Shown here: positions 11,046 to 23,679 of the stretch, one piece after another
Position numbering within the stretch: position 1 is the first letter of the stretch
How the letters are laid out: each line of letters begins with the position of its first letter
Assembly (NCBI RefSeq): GCF_963675165.1
Contig: NC_087388.1
Span: 4,221,047 to 4,285,046 of the forward strand
Length of the DNA: 64,000 nucleotides
Direction: 5' to 3'
Source: Halichondria panicea
Lineage: Eukaryota; Porifera; Demospongiae; Suberitida; Halichondriidae
The notes under the pieces: generated by a model
Seen by the model: only the letters and a program-made list of their open reading frames with translations
What the model was told of the DNA's origin: nothing
The model's database searches: none
Translations under genes and position numbers: made by a program

Positions 11046-14000
11046 TCAGTAAATGTTGAACTTAGTGGACAACTTCTTCCCTTGCGAATCACACCCAACA
11101 GGGAGAACTTGGACACGATATTCACCAATCTCCAAATCCTGATAACGCACAGGACTGCGACCTACAAGGTAAATATACGTAAATTGGGAGAGGAGGCTAG
11201 GGCTAAAAGGCTGCATGTTATAATAGAGTAACTGGATTTTTTTAACTACATGAACATAATTATGCGAAGCGTGCAATCTACGTTTCTGCATCACGGGCAT
11301 GCATTCACAGTTTTATATGGAGGGTCATTTTTATGAAAAAATGGGTATACATTTGAAACGTGAGTAGAGAAAGAAAAACATTAATTTTTTAGAGAACACA
11401 GAAAAGAAGTACCGTATATTATTCGATATAAAGCGACCCTCCAAATATGCGACACCCTCGATCTTTTCCAATTTTCTGACCTCTAAAAATAGCGACTGCA
11501 ACGTTCATAATTATTTTTTATGTCGCGTCCTAAGTAGAGGTCAAACCACAGCCTCGATTTCAGGCCGCAAGAAACAATGTAATTTAAGCGGCCTATAATC
11601 GAGGATAGTAGAGTAACCTCCAATTAGATGCGACCCTCTAAATATTCGACACCAGGACTTCAACATAATTTTTCAACCTCCAAAAGAAACGACCTCTGGC
11701 TTCGTAATTATTTAAAAGTGTCGCTTTAAATCGAATAAGTACGGTAGGACAATGTGTATATATAAGGGAAAGTGCATGCATTCAGTAAACCATCTAGGAA
11801 ACACGTTGTTTTACTGAACGCTTTTCCCATGTACTAAATGCATTTCTCGGCTAAATAATTATGTTTTTTAGACACATAGATTTTGTGCAAACTAAACCCT
11901 ATACACGCGTTTCCTGTTCGTGTTCTCAGGTACTTTTTCTACTTCCGTTTTAATGAACGTGGCCCTACATAATAAATTGCATTATATATACACAAGACGA
12001 AAACTTGCAAAATTATGTAACTCACATGAACTGGGATTAGCATTATCAGAGCTATCCAGACTACTCAGTTTGCAGAGGTAAGAGTCTACAGCTTCGGTTC
12101 CTTTAAAGAAGATAGACGCAGTCCTTCCATCAACGATTACCCCCTCATTTATCAGGTGGACAGCACAAAACTGTTCATCACCACTCTCTCCTGAATATAA
12201 TTATATAGATACAGTTAAAATAACTAAGGGGGCAAAGGCATGACCTACACGTTGGTTTAACTTAAAAAGCCAGGAAAAATTACTGCTCACCAATGTGAAT
12301 AGTTCTTCTAACAGTAAATTTTTCTCCTAATTCTGATGTAGCGTGAATGAGAAATATGTGAGATCCAGCTGGAATGTTATCATATTGCACATGCCCCTCG
12401 GTACCTAGTAGATGTGTGCATATATATACTTACACTGTAAAAAATGATTGAAAAAAAGTGCGGTGGACACACTAAAACCGTCGCATATAGCACGCTTTTT
12501 TGAAAAAGTGTGCTATATGCGACGGTTTTAGTGTGCTCACCGCACTTTTTTTTTTACAGTGTATGATTGTATATATGCATGCATGCATGATGCCGCAACC
12601 ACTTACAATCAGTTCCTCTTCCTCCTATCAAAAAGCACTCAGCAGATAAAAGTGGCATGGTAGGCTCGAAATCAACGATTACCCTCCCTTCACTCACCCT
12701 TGGACTGCTATTTATTAGACGAATTTGGAATGGAGGTTCTGTCAGAAAAACAAAATTAATTAACATATCAAAATAGATGCATGCATATATAGGTACCAAC
12801 CTTTCTCTTCACAGTAATCTCCAATATATCCGTTGGGACAATTGCAAGTATATGTGAGGACATGCTTTACACACACTCCATTGTTTTCACAGATGTTGGT
12901 GTCACAAGCTGAGACAACTGAAAAGAATGCATGAGAATTAAAAGCTGAAAGGATTAATTTAGCAAAGGGTATTGCACTGAGTGGGCCGCGCAAAAAACAA
13001 CAACAGCTTAGCTCAAATCAAATTTAACGTATATCATGAACAAGAAGCAAACTCAAAAAAGTGGTAATGGCGTGGTGTGTGACAGCAATATAATACCCAC
13101 TAACCAGAAACATCACAAGTGTCTCCCTCATATCCTTCATTGCAGCTGCAATTGTTGTTCTGAACACAAGCTCCGTTCACACAGGGAGGGTCACACACAA
13201 CTGAAAACAATATTTGTGAACTGAAGGCAGAGCACGCAAAATTGAAGGACACAACTATATGGTTGTGGAGTACATGTACAAGAAGCTGACACCTGTTGTT
13301 GTTTTATAATAGCCACAACCCAAAACACAATTATCTTATCAAGATATACCAGCTTATAATTACCCATGCATGCATAGGCCATAATAGGTTAGCACACGAT
13401 CATCAGACATTATAGGTATTCAATAACCATGCAGATATTAATTTTAGTGCCACACATGTAAAACCCACTAGGAACAGCCATCTCAACCATCTCATCAAAG
13501 CTCTCCACTCCACGCATTGTGGCCATTCCTATCTTCACATTGTTAGTAGTGGCTATGTCAAAGAGACAGTACTCATCATTTCCACAAACTTCTCTCGCCT
13601 TGTCTTCAAGATCCGCATTCTTGAAGGTGGTTTCAAAAACAGGGTTGAAATTTGGATCATAGGAAAGTATGAAGCTCTCTCCTGCATTATAAGTGAAGAG
13701 GCTCTCACTTGCTGACTTCAGTATCCCTGGAAAATTTAAGGAATGAATAGTTATTGCATATTGTACCTGAACTATACTCACATGTCATTCCAAACATGTA
13801 ATGAATGTCTTCTAGTGAAGAGTTCGATGGAATTGCTTTTTCTTCAGATTTTGGAACCAAGTCATCACTCGTATCTTCATTGAAAGTGCCCATCAGTCCT
13901 CGGGTCTTCCCTTTCAGAGAGTTTGGCAGAGTGATCAACATGACTGAGATGATTCCATTCTCAACCTTAATCTCCATCTTGGCTCCCAGCTTAAAAACAG

Positions 14001-16359
14001 CACTAAATGATTTAGCTGCATTGCTGGCAACAGTCACATTTTCCTTAATGATCTCAGAATTAACATCATCAAAATTGATGATTCTATGATTGACATGAAC
14101 TTGAGCACCATTACCCTGGAGATTAAATTGCACAGTTGTGTTAGTGCTTTCTTCTCTTGCCACAAGAGCAGTGAACACAGTTCCTAAAGTGGGAGTGCCG
14201 TCAGAGTTAAGAATAGTCTCCATTCTTCCTTGAAGTGTGAAGGAGTTGTCACTTGTCTCAATCATCGTGAACTCTCCCTTGCCATTAAATGTGTACTTGA
14301 GGCCATCAAGGGTGATGATGTGTGGATCCCCGAAGATGCAAGCTATACATACAAATGTATGCATGGGGAAAAAACAGGATACATTATCACGATCTTGTTA
14401 TTCTCTCATAATTATGCATGATTACCTGGTAGGGGTAAACGATATTGAATCTCTTGGCCTGAAGGCCTCCATTTGTAGTACTCATTACATTTAGTCGAAC
14501 CAGTCTCGCCTTTGCAGCAATAAATGTACGGTAGAACGTCATCGGATAAATGTCTGTTGTAATTAAACTTCGGGGACATGGTGTCGACACTTCCTCCTGA
14601 TGTCTCTCCTTTCATGAGGTTACCAATAGGTCCATAACAGCATTGCTGTCCAACACCATCAAAATTAGGCCTAAACATTAGGTAATTAGTTTGTTAATAG
14701 AATCTATAGGTGTATATTAAATTATACTTATCATGAATTTGAGTTACTTACGTAAATTGTCGATAGCAAGACGTTACACCAGAATGGAAAAAAACCATTG
14801 CTTTTTGAGAGTAGCTAGTTGCTCTGAATAATGATGTCATTCTCTCCTCCTCAAACGATCTATCATTTCTAGCTAATGCTTGAGTTGGTGGACAGGGAAT
14901 AACTCTTTGAAGCAAGCTTTGACCAGTCACACCAGAATCCATTTCGTAACCACTCCATCTTGTGCACACATCACGAAAATTATCGAATGAAAAACTCGAT
15001 TTCATAAACATTACCCCAGACCACAAACCAACAGAATTTGGCAAAGAAAGTTCTCCTTCATTATCGCTAACTGATACCTTTATTATCACAGGGCATAATC
15101 CAACGTCTACAGATCGTGTGTTATCATGTAATGGCAGTCTGCAGTTCAGAGCCAGCGGTGGAATGAATACTTGAACTTCACGATCTTCAACTGGTACACT
15201 CAAAGCCAAAACAGTAGCACTTTCCCAGTTAACTTTCCACTCTCCTTCATTTTGTGTGTACTCCTGTTTGTATGATGTAATATCGATATTCACATTTGTG
15301 GTTGCTGGTAGGTAGCTGGGGGTGACGTCCTCGGGAGTCCATGTTATGGTGGCAGACTTGACGGGCTCGAGCATAAGAGTTGGAGACTCTGAGTTAATGT
15401 CCACCACATGAGCACGATCGGGAGAGACTGAAAGAATTTGAAGTGAGTCACTGGACAGGTATGAGGATATTTGAAATTGAAACTTACTTGTGTTAAAGGT
15501 GGAATCATATCGGGTTACTCCATCAGTGGCAACCACATACACAATTAACGGTGTCTCTCCGATTTTCTCAAGCATTGGGGATACACACAAAATACTGCCT
15601 TCGTTGATATACATGGCTGTCAAGGTAACATCTCCAAACTGGCAGGTGACGGTATCAGTAGGAGAGAAGTACGGACCTGATACAAGAACAGGAGTCCCTC
15701 CAAAAAGGTGACCGTAACTTGGCCTGATGGCCAGCGGAACTGAAATGAATTATTCAATGAACATTATAATTTTTATGATCATAATTATTGCTATACAAAT
15801 ATAATTATACTTACGTGTACACCTTCCTCGAACTTCAGTGTAACCAGGGCAGCAAAATTGCCTCCTCATGTACACAGTGTAGAATGCTTGGGAACTGTAA
15901 ACTTCATTTCTATACCTGGATATTATCAATGTATGTGTTATACGGAGCATCAATGGACGCTACCATAATCAAGAGTACAACTCTACACAGTAATGACTGT
16001 GTATTGTTTGAACATTCATAGCACTCACCTGTTGCAGGAGTGCCAACCCCACCCCCACCAGCTACAGTCATAGGTCTCCTTGTGAGTTCTACTGTGGTAG
16101 ATCGTATAGTACCTCACAGCGGACGTTTGCTCATAGCAAACACTGCACAATTCACGGAAAATAATTATTAGGGCAGTATTATAGGCTCACAATCTTACAG
16201 TAAATGCCATGCAGATGTTGATTCAATTATATCTCCTTCTTAGCTATATATAGTGGTTGCTGGCAAAACTATTGAATTGCCTTACCCTCTTTGAGCTGCA
16301 GTACGAGGTAGCATCAACCATGTCCCAATCAAACAGATTAGAAGGTACCTGGGATTCAT
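11046..16359 (-). CDS. Secreted EMI-IPT-AMOP-vWD-EGF protein, 14 exons
   Basis: Exons, 5' to 3': 16286-16359, 16029-16142, 15815-15915, 15488-15739, 14752-15427, 14426-14670, 13782-14342, about 13454-13726, 13105-13200, 12801-12917, 12607-12738, 12291-12404, 12026-12190, 11046-11161. Phases agree at every junction; the donor at 13454 is weak. The product is about 1,000 aa. The first exon encodes a signal peptide (MNPRYLLICLIGTWLMLPRT). Next come an EMI domain (CYEQT ... CSWWGWGWHSC ... QFCCPGY), an IPT/TIG-like segment (FGGTPVLVSGPYF), an AMOP domain (paired Cys, GQQCCYG), a vWD domain (FGDPHIITLDG) and two EGF modules. Two C-terminal beta-sandwich-like modules are each split over two exons. 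The architecture resembles Mesh, SUSD2 and mucin-4 relatives but with EMI instead of NIDO and no transmembrane helix at the end. It is probably an extracellular matrix or surface protein. Confidence 0.85.
11410..11746. repeat. MITE with TACCGTA ends, in the last intron
   Basis: The left end TACCGTATATTATTCGATAT matches, inverted, the right end ATCGAATAAGTACGGTA. It carries repeated AAGCGACCCTCC-like words and a nested short hairpin (11548-11609) with GCCTCGATTTCAGGCCG. It sits in the intron between the last two exons of the EMI/AMOP/vWD gene. Confidence 0.7.
12431..12563. repeat. Intronic hairpin MITE with TACACTGTAAAAAA ends
   Basis: Nearly perfect inverted halves: TACACTGTAAAAAA pairs with TTTTTTACAGTGTA, and GTCGCATATAGCACGC with its complement. 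About 133 bp, within an intron of the EMI/AMOP/vWD gene. TA dinucleotides at both ends would fit a TA target duplication. Confidence 0.8.
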
Positions 16360-18213
16360 TTTAGCCAAGTCACTCACAGCATGCAGTTACACAGTCTGTA
16401 GAAAAGTTTGCAAAACATGGCACCACCATATGCAAGTCACATTTTTGTGGTAAAGTATAAATCTTCCTCAGTTTTTGTGGTATAATGTTAATTGTGCTAT
16501 CTGGATTAGTCTCAGGTTAACTAAGTTAATTGGCCTGCATGGGACCGAGAGGTTAGACTACGATGATCGAGTGCATGCATGTAAATTCTCCATGAATACC
16601 CTATATATAGAGTCTACCTCAAGCCTCTTATTGGCTTTTCATTCCAATTTCTACAGCGTCATGCTATAGTTGCCTAGGCCTATATGCCAAAAATCATTCA
16701 TCAGCCTATTATTTAACTTAAGGACACCTATTTCTGATATATTGCACCTGTGCTACTAAAGTGGAACTTCTGAATAACGGACAAGTTGGTCCAGGAGGTT
16801 TTGTCCGTTATTCAGAGGTGTCCCTTTATTGGGAGGTTTTACCATATAAGGTTATGTCACCCCAAACGTGTTTCATAAGGTATGTAGAGACAATAATGAC
16901 TTCAAGTGCATAAAATGAATTAGGTTTACAAGCCATGGTCTTTGGGAACAGATTATAACACACATTTGTACGTAGAATTATAGAGGATGCCATTCTTGCA
17001 GATCGATAATAAACTATATATCTTTCGTCCGTTATACATACGTATATATATATTGTGCAAGGCGACTTGCCTGTTGTGCGGAGTTTAGAGGTGTCCACCA
17101 TTTAGGGTACTACTATATACAGAGCTACCACTGCAGAGCCATATAGGGGTTGGCTATTTAGAGACTTGGCCTTTACCAGGAAGGAGTCATAGCTATACCA
17201 GCAACTTATAGCTCCACGGCTAATGAATAAGCAATTATAAACAATCATGCAATTATATAATTATACAAAATTAAAAAGCGCTTTCTTCCATTGCTGAGCT
17301 GCATGGTTTATTCCTCAGAGTACAGAAATAATTGGCGGTTGTATATTATATCGTCTCACAACCAATTGTCGCACCCAGCAGAGCCTATATAGTCGTGTGA
17401 GCGAGCATGACGTTGCTGTGAAATGAATCAAATGATTTGTGCAACATGCACTCTGGTTGTGAGACGATAATTGTATATTATAGTTTCATCATTCTATTGA
17501 GGAAGGAACCAGCAATGGAAGAAAGCACTTTTAATTTTTGTATAATTATATAGGCCTATATACAGAAAAATGATCGTGTTTATCAGCAGGATGATATGTA
17601 TACAACGTGCATGGAGTCTGTAAGCGGGCCTTAGCCCACTAATAACTCAGGGCCTTATTTGTAACACTCCAGGGTGAGGCCTCTAGCTTAGTCTCGTGAG
17701 CAAGACTTTGATTGAGAACACGATAATTTTCCTGTATATATAGGCCTATACAAAAATTAACCATTGCAAGTTATAACCCTCGTTTCCTTCCTCACTATAA
17801 TGCTGAAACTAAACCCTTGCATGGCGGTTGTATATTATAATTTTTTTTATCATCTCACAACCAGAGTGCATGTTGCACAGCAACGTCGTAACGTCGTGCT
17901 GCTGTGAAATAATTAGTGCAACAATCATCTTATTGTTCAAGGTATTATTATATTATGTGTGAATGTCATATGCCTTCACTGACAGAATTACTGCATTAGG
18001 CTCTGATAAATAATTATGCTCAGAATAATTTTAGCATAATAGGTGTCTAAAGGAATAATAGGCATCAATGTCCATTTTGGTAAAGATCATTACATTAAGT
18101 TTTGCATAATAACGTTGTCACGGCAAATTAATGCTCATGGATCCAGCAGTCAGTAAGATAACACTGAATCATGATTATTAACCCGAGGTGCGTGGGCGGC
18201 CACGGGTTATAGT
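16360..18213. other. Intergenic, upstream of the EMI/AMOP/vWD gene; repeats
   Basis: No gene seen. About 16755-17115 contains AAGTGGAACTTCTGAATAAC and GTCCGTTATTCAGAGGTGTCC, typical of pogo/Tigger-like ends. Foldback units with GGTTGTATATTATA and TCTCACAACCA words occur at 17337-17485 and again at 17820-17880. Confidence 0.45.
17252..17556. repeat. Foldback element with AT-rich TIRs
   Basis: TATACAAAATTAAAAAGCGC...TTCTTCCATTGCTG on the left is inverted at about 17510-17556 (CAGCAATGGAAGAAAGCAC...TTTGTATAATTATAT). Inner inverted arms carry TCTCACAACCA. Related words recur at 17755-17900. Confidence 0.6.
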
Positions 18214-18221
18214 AGTCGTCT

Positions 18222-19553
18222 ATGGAACGCCGTTTGCGACAAAATTCAGGCAGAATCTGATAGGCGTGTGCATCCAATATAAAATCGATTTTTGAAGATC
18301 GATTTTTAATAATCGATTTTTTACAGTTGATTTTCGATTTACACGTGAACGATTTTTGACAATCGATCTGATAATCAATTTTTGAAATTCGATTTTTGAT
18401 AATCGATTTTTGATAAGGCCAATGTTAATCAATGTCTTGTTTCTGGTTACCTCCCTCCTCAAATTTCACTGCCTCATCAAAAAACTTATTATTATGACAT
18501 CACTCCATTATTTTCATTAGCCACACCTACTTGTGGGTGTGTCACATGATAAATAGCATAGATTGCAGCATAGATTAGGTAAGATTTTGCTTTTTCATAT
18601 TTGTGGTTTTATTGTATATCCAGTGTGGTTATTTTAATTAACAGGAAATGGGGTTTTACAGGAAGTGATGTCACAATAATGAATAATGATAACCTCCCTC
18701 CCTCACTAGTGGTAAGGTGATTTCCAAACCAGAAAACAAGACATTGACGAACACTGGCCTAATCGATTATTGAAATTCGATTTTTGATAATCGATTTTAG
18801 AACTGCTCTGAAGGTGGGCTGGGGGGGCCCCTGTCTAAAGCTGTATCACGTGATACTATCCTTAGAGAAATTTTGCATTGAAGAAGCCACTATTCATGAC
18901 TTCTATTCTATCTGGAATCACCAAACTCTTTCTCAGCTCTTTCTTTAAGCACACACAAGATGGCCAAATAAAACAGTGCTGGCGAGAAAGCATACAAAAA
19001 TGGGTGCACGAAGAAACTAAATAAGATAGCACCAACTGAACAGTTCTAAAATTAATGATGTGACTTATGGCCCTCCTTTTTAATGGTTCCAAAAAACAAT
19101 AATGTTTCGCTTTTGCGTTATAGTCTATCATGTGAGATAGCTAACCAAGCCAAGCTTTGATTCCAGGCCGCGGAGAAGGAGTTTGTGCATGTTCTGAGTT
19201 TCAAGGGCGGCCTAACTGAAGCCTTGAATCCATTTTAATCGGCCTGGATTCGAGGCTAGTATCAATCAATTGCGATTTTTGTAATCGATTTTTAAAAATT
19301 GATTATCAAAAATCGAATTTCAAAAATCGATTATCAAAAATCGATTATCAAAAATCGAATTTCAAAAATCGATTATCAAAAATCGAATTTCAAAAATTGA
19401 TTATCAGATCGATTGTCAAAGATCGTTTACGTGTAAATCGAAAATCAACTGTAAAAAATCGATTATTAAAAATCGATCTTCAAAAATCGATTTTATATTG
19501 GATGCACACGCCTATCAGATTCTGCCGGAATTTTGTCGCAAACGGCGTTCCAT
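18222..19553. mobile_element. 1.33-kb foldback element with 8-bp target duplication and AATCGATTTTT arrays
   Basis: ATGGAACGCCGTTTGCGAC at the left end is inverted at the right end (to 19553). Inverted similarity runs about 190 bp, through GGCGTGTGCATCC and TTTACACGTGAACGAT, into arrays of AATCGATTTTTGA words. AGTCGTCT lies directly outside both ends (18214-18221 and 19554-19561), an 8-bp target duplication, which is the length made by hAT-class enzymes. No transposase is encoded, so it is non-autonomous. Confidence 0.85.
18418..18762. repeat. Nested MITE inside the 18.2-19.6 kb foldback element
   Basis: GGCCAATGTTAATCAATGTC near 18418 is matched in inverted orientation by GACATTGACGAACACTGGCC near 18762. 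It is inserted into the AATCGATTTTT array of the host element, which resumes on the other side. Confidence 0.7.
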
Positions 19554-19586
19554 AGTCGTCTGGTTTGTTTGTGACAGGTGAATCTA

Positions 19587-19860
19587 CTCACCTGGATACC
19601 ACAGTACTGCGTTTACAGCATGGATAGCCTTCACACAACAAGTTATTAGTTTTAATAGTGGCAGAATTTGATGTTAAACCTTCGTTGTCAAATAAAAACG
19701 AGCAAAAGCTAAGAAGCTTGTGACTGCCTCTGCTTACCTGGATGCTCTAGCGCTGCGTTTTACAGCATGGGTAGCCTCCACACAACAAGTTAGTACTTCT
19801 AATAGTGGCAGCTTTCGGTGTTAAAGCTTTATTGTCTAATAAAAGCGAGCAAAATGTAGC
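19587..19860. repeat. Two-copy direct repeat of about 147 bp
   Basis: TACCTGGAT...CTGCGTTT.ACAGCATGG.TAGCC...CACACAACAAGTTA is present at 19590-19650 and again at 19737-19790, and the downstream TAATAGTGGCAG stretch also recurs. A shorter tandem copy of GAACAATGGAACAGGGTCAC follows at 19914-19990. Non-coding. Confidence 0.75.
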
Positions 19861-20519
19861 TTGAACAGAACTTGGCACCATGTGTTACTTATAACTGAAG
19901 TGATTCTGTACCAGGAACAATGGAACAGGGTCACTAAAGTAGAAAGCTGTATATACCATGAACAATGGAACAGGGTCACTAAAGTAGAAAGCTTGAATTA
20001 TAGCTCCTGCTGCTTTAGCATGGGATCCTACTCCATGCAGGACCTGGAGCCATACTTCTCTGAGACTCCAGGCTTCTTTGCTGTGATCCTAATCCACAGT
20101 GCATATAATTATCTATAGTACCACTACCTGTTCTCAAATGTTTCAGCATGCCTCAAGTCTGGTTTAGTTTTATTGCTCCTGAGTTGCTGGCAAGTCATAC
20201 ATGATAACAACATCATGCACTGCATTATATCACTCTTCTCTGGTTTCTTTCTAATCATGTCACCAGCCGAGGGTTTGCACTTTAGTGCTCTAGTATTAAT
20301 TATGTCGTGTGTCAGTTTTGTGCTTGTGTTTATGTCTATAATTAATTTATAATTATGTTTTTATTTTGTCTATAGTAAAATCGGATTTTTATGAGAACAA
20401 TCGGATTTTTTATGAGAATAATAGGCACATTTTTCAAGAATTAATAATGGGTGGGAAAAAAGTATAATTTATCAGGGCCTACATGACTGCATGCATAATC
20501 AGATCACACACTTTTCCTT

Positions 20520-22489
20520 TATGAGAATGGGTCTGCCTCAGGTCATTCTATCAGATCAAGGACGTGTATTCAACAATGATTTACACGTACACTAGTCTCT
20601 GTTCTCTCCTGGGGATCCAGTGTCGTCTTACAACGCTTTACCACCCTCAGGTGATGCACTACAGTGGAATTATCTATAATTTTACTTTCTAAACAAACGG
20701 CTTGGACGAGCGTTTCAATCAGACGCTGCAAATAATTCACCTACTTGCGATTCTGGATCAATTGCAGACTCTGCTCACTCTCCTCCTGAGGACACTGCTC
20801 ACATGACCTCCGCTCACCTGGAATCCCTTTTTGAGGACTCCACTCACCTGGAACCCACTCTTTAGGACTCTGCTCACATGACTTCCGCTCACCTGGAATC
20901 CCCTTTGAGGACTCCGCTCACCTGGAACCCCCCTCTTGAGGATTCCGCTCACATAACTTCCACTCACCTGGAATCCCCTTTGAGGACTCCGCTCACCTGG
21001 AACCCCCCTCTTTAGGACTCTGCTCACATAACTTCCACTCACCTGGAATCCCCTTTTGAGGACTCCGCTCACCTGGAACCCCCTCTTGAGGACTCTGCTC
21101 ACATAACTTCCACTCACCTGGACCCCTTTTGAGGACTCCGCTTACCTGGAATTCTCTCTTGAGGACTTTGCTCACCTGGAATCTGCTTATTTGGACTTTG
21201 CTCAATTACACCCTCCATGATAATCGAGGACTCCCCTGACTTTGCTCAACTGGACACCACTTGTGTGAACTCTCATCATGACGAAAGACGACCCAGATCT
21301 CGAAACTACAACAGTTCTGCATGAAATCAAGAAGAAGCATATTCTCTCTCTGGCAACTCATCAGATGACTTCTCGTCTGTCCTCTCGTGTCCCACTCCTG
21401 AAATCAATTAAGATCCCCCCCGTGTCGCACGCTTGAATCGATTGAGACCCCTCCCCTGAAATCGAGTGAGACCCCTCGTGTCGCACCCTTGAAATCGATT
21501 AAGACCCCTCATGTCGTCATACCCCTGAAATCAATTAAAACTTCTCGTGTTACACCCTCCTTCAAGCCGACCCCTCAGAACATAAGTAACTCAGAGGATG
21601 CATGTTTAATCGTAGGCAGGCCAAAATACCTCAAGCGGTCATTGAGCAATCAAGGAAGAACGTCATTGAAGTGGACACTTGTACACCAAAAGCCTGTATT
21701 AGATACCTGAGCTTCGTCTAAAACTGTCTATGTATGACAGGGAAGTTCTACTATGGATGGTTAATTGACAGACAATCTCGGTACAACGGCTTGAGCTTTT
21801 CCAGCAGTAATTCCTGCATAGCCTGCAGAAGGGTGTTGTCTTTTTATACGAGGTTGAAGTGGGGATTTCGTACTGGTCGTAAACAATCACCATGGCCATT
21901 GGATCGGCACTCTTAAATTCATCCAGTGATTAACGTGTATGACAATACACATTGTATGTACAACATGTAGGTCTGTAAATATGGGAGTCAAAGCTCAGAT
22001 TGCATACGGAGGCCAAAGAAATCACTCATAAACGTAAACATTCAGGCAGGAGGATGTGACTGTGGCTTGTTTGCTATAGCCAATGCAACAGCTCTTGCTT
22101 TTGGCCACTCACCTGGAAGCTTCCAGTACAATCAATATAAAATGAGGCAGTATGCTTTCAAAAGCAACGAACTACCAATTAATTGTTGTGCTCCAGATTC
22201 AATTGTGTCAATTGATACATACCCCCGCACTGTCTATGCAGAATGCCAGAGATGGCAACTATGGAAAACTGGGTGGAATGCAGCCAATGCAAAGAATGGT
22301 ATCATTACGACACCTGCATGTGTAAACGTTCGTGCTGCTGCTCTCACAAAATCAGCTGTTTGGCACTGTATGCAGTGTCTTGAACTAAGGAAACCGTCCA
22401 TAATCTATGAACACAGTCACGCGTCTAATACTAATCTTTGTGCATCCATAATTCTATTCCCGGATAGAACTTCGGTACATTATACCTAG
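20520..22489 (+). pseudogene. Decayed second Ginger-like element: integrase and Ulp1 remnants
   Basis: About 20520-20740 encodes integrase pieces in broken frames: PQVILSDQGRVFNNDL (catalytic Asp), LYHPQ, and NGLDERFNQT (catalytic Glu), with the splice site after the HPQ codon conserved relative to the 6631 junction of the intact element. At 22045-22489 there is a C48 protease fragment with the catalytic Cys motif GGCDCGLFAIANATALAFG, similar to that of the 1595-9469 element, followed by an unrecognised Cys-containing tail. The GPY/F region is not visible and is replaced by a minisatellite. Multiple stops make this a pseudogene. No TIRs were found. Confidence 0.7.
20765..21185. repeat. Minisatellite of about 30-bp units in the decayed element
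   Basis: About a dozen imperfect units built from GAGGACTCCGCTCACCTGGA, alternating with AATCCCCTTT and ACCCCCCTCTT endings. It occupies the position of the low-complexity linker between integrase and protease in the intact relative, so it probably expanded from coding repeats. Confidence 0.8.
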
Positions 22490-23679
22490 TAACTGTGCTG
22501 TAAAAAGTCAATCGTTAAGGTACTTCCAACTACTTCGGCATTTCTTAACGTCATTATGAAATTAAGGGGGTCTTGGGCTGTGACGTTAGTATTGACCACA
22601 AGTTTAGGCATAGAACAGTGACTATTTAGATGGGTGTGGTCCGTCATCAGGCCACGTCCCTACTTGTGACATTTAGAGGGGGGAGGTTCAAAATTAAAAT
22701 GCACAAGTCTAGTTTGGAAGTTCCCCTTAATCTGACATGCATTTATGATGAACTGAGTCTTAAAATGTGGTCTCAATTAAGGTTCACATGCAGCTCTATA
22801 CACACTGATAGCTATAGCCTCGAGACCAGTCCGTTCGTTGTCTGAAAGAATGAACGGCCTGGTCTCGAGGTTAGACAAGCTTCCCGCGCATGAACATGAT
22901 ATTTTGTGACTGCCTGTGCGTATCTATATTCTATATGATGTGGAGAGGATTGAGTCAGAACCCTAGGTTGCCCTACTTAAGCTCCTGGTCCAGAGACGTC
23001 ATTTTATACAGTAACTACATGTAATTGGTAGTAGTGCAACAACAAATTGTCTAGCCGGACTGACTTTTCAGGGGGGGGGACCGACATGTAAAAACCGCTG
23101 GTTAAAAATCCATTTCACTGCATTGCCTCTCGATTTACTAAACCAATCTCCCAAACCGGCCTTCCACTATATACTAAACCGGTCTCATGCTTTACTACTA
23201 AATCGTTGTCCAGATAAATATCCCAGCGCTGCATGTTACTGGATGTTACTGCAGCCTAGCTTGTATGACTTTAATTTGGGTATGCTGAATGACAGATTGC
23301 CAGTGATTGTCTCCACTCTAGTTGTTGCTGGTGCTCGACTTTAAGTCTGCAATGAACTCATAAACACCATTAATTTTCGGCTCGATATCATGTGGGTGGG
23401 GACACTAATCTGGACAACGATTACGTAACTCAACTAGGACACCGATATGTATACAGTGAAGTGGATTTTAAACATGTACACAGTTTACACAATCATGGTG
23501 TTTTGATACAAACAGCACCCCATAATAATTATTATGTATAAATCATATAGTAGTGCACAATTATAACTGCATGGGGGCCATGCATTAATAAAAAAATTAT
23601 GCACAACACAATACATGCTGTGTAAAAAGTTAGAAAATGAACATAGCCTCTAAGAGAGCTTTAAGTGTAACTGCGATGC
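22490..23679. other. Intergenic, no gene recognised
   Basis: Contains a hairpin at 22817-22875 (AGCCTCGAGACCAG paired with CTGGTCTCGAGGTTAG). A short open frame at 23123-23344 has no recognisable feature. Confidence 0.4.

Noticed and set aside
13805..14089. Plus-strand frame of 94 codons
   Set aside because: It is the antisense shadow of the vWD exon of the minus-strand gene.
18222..19553. CRISPR-like array from the regular AATCGATTTTT words
   Set aside because: Units have no spacers and form inverted arms of a transposon in animal DNA.
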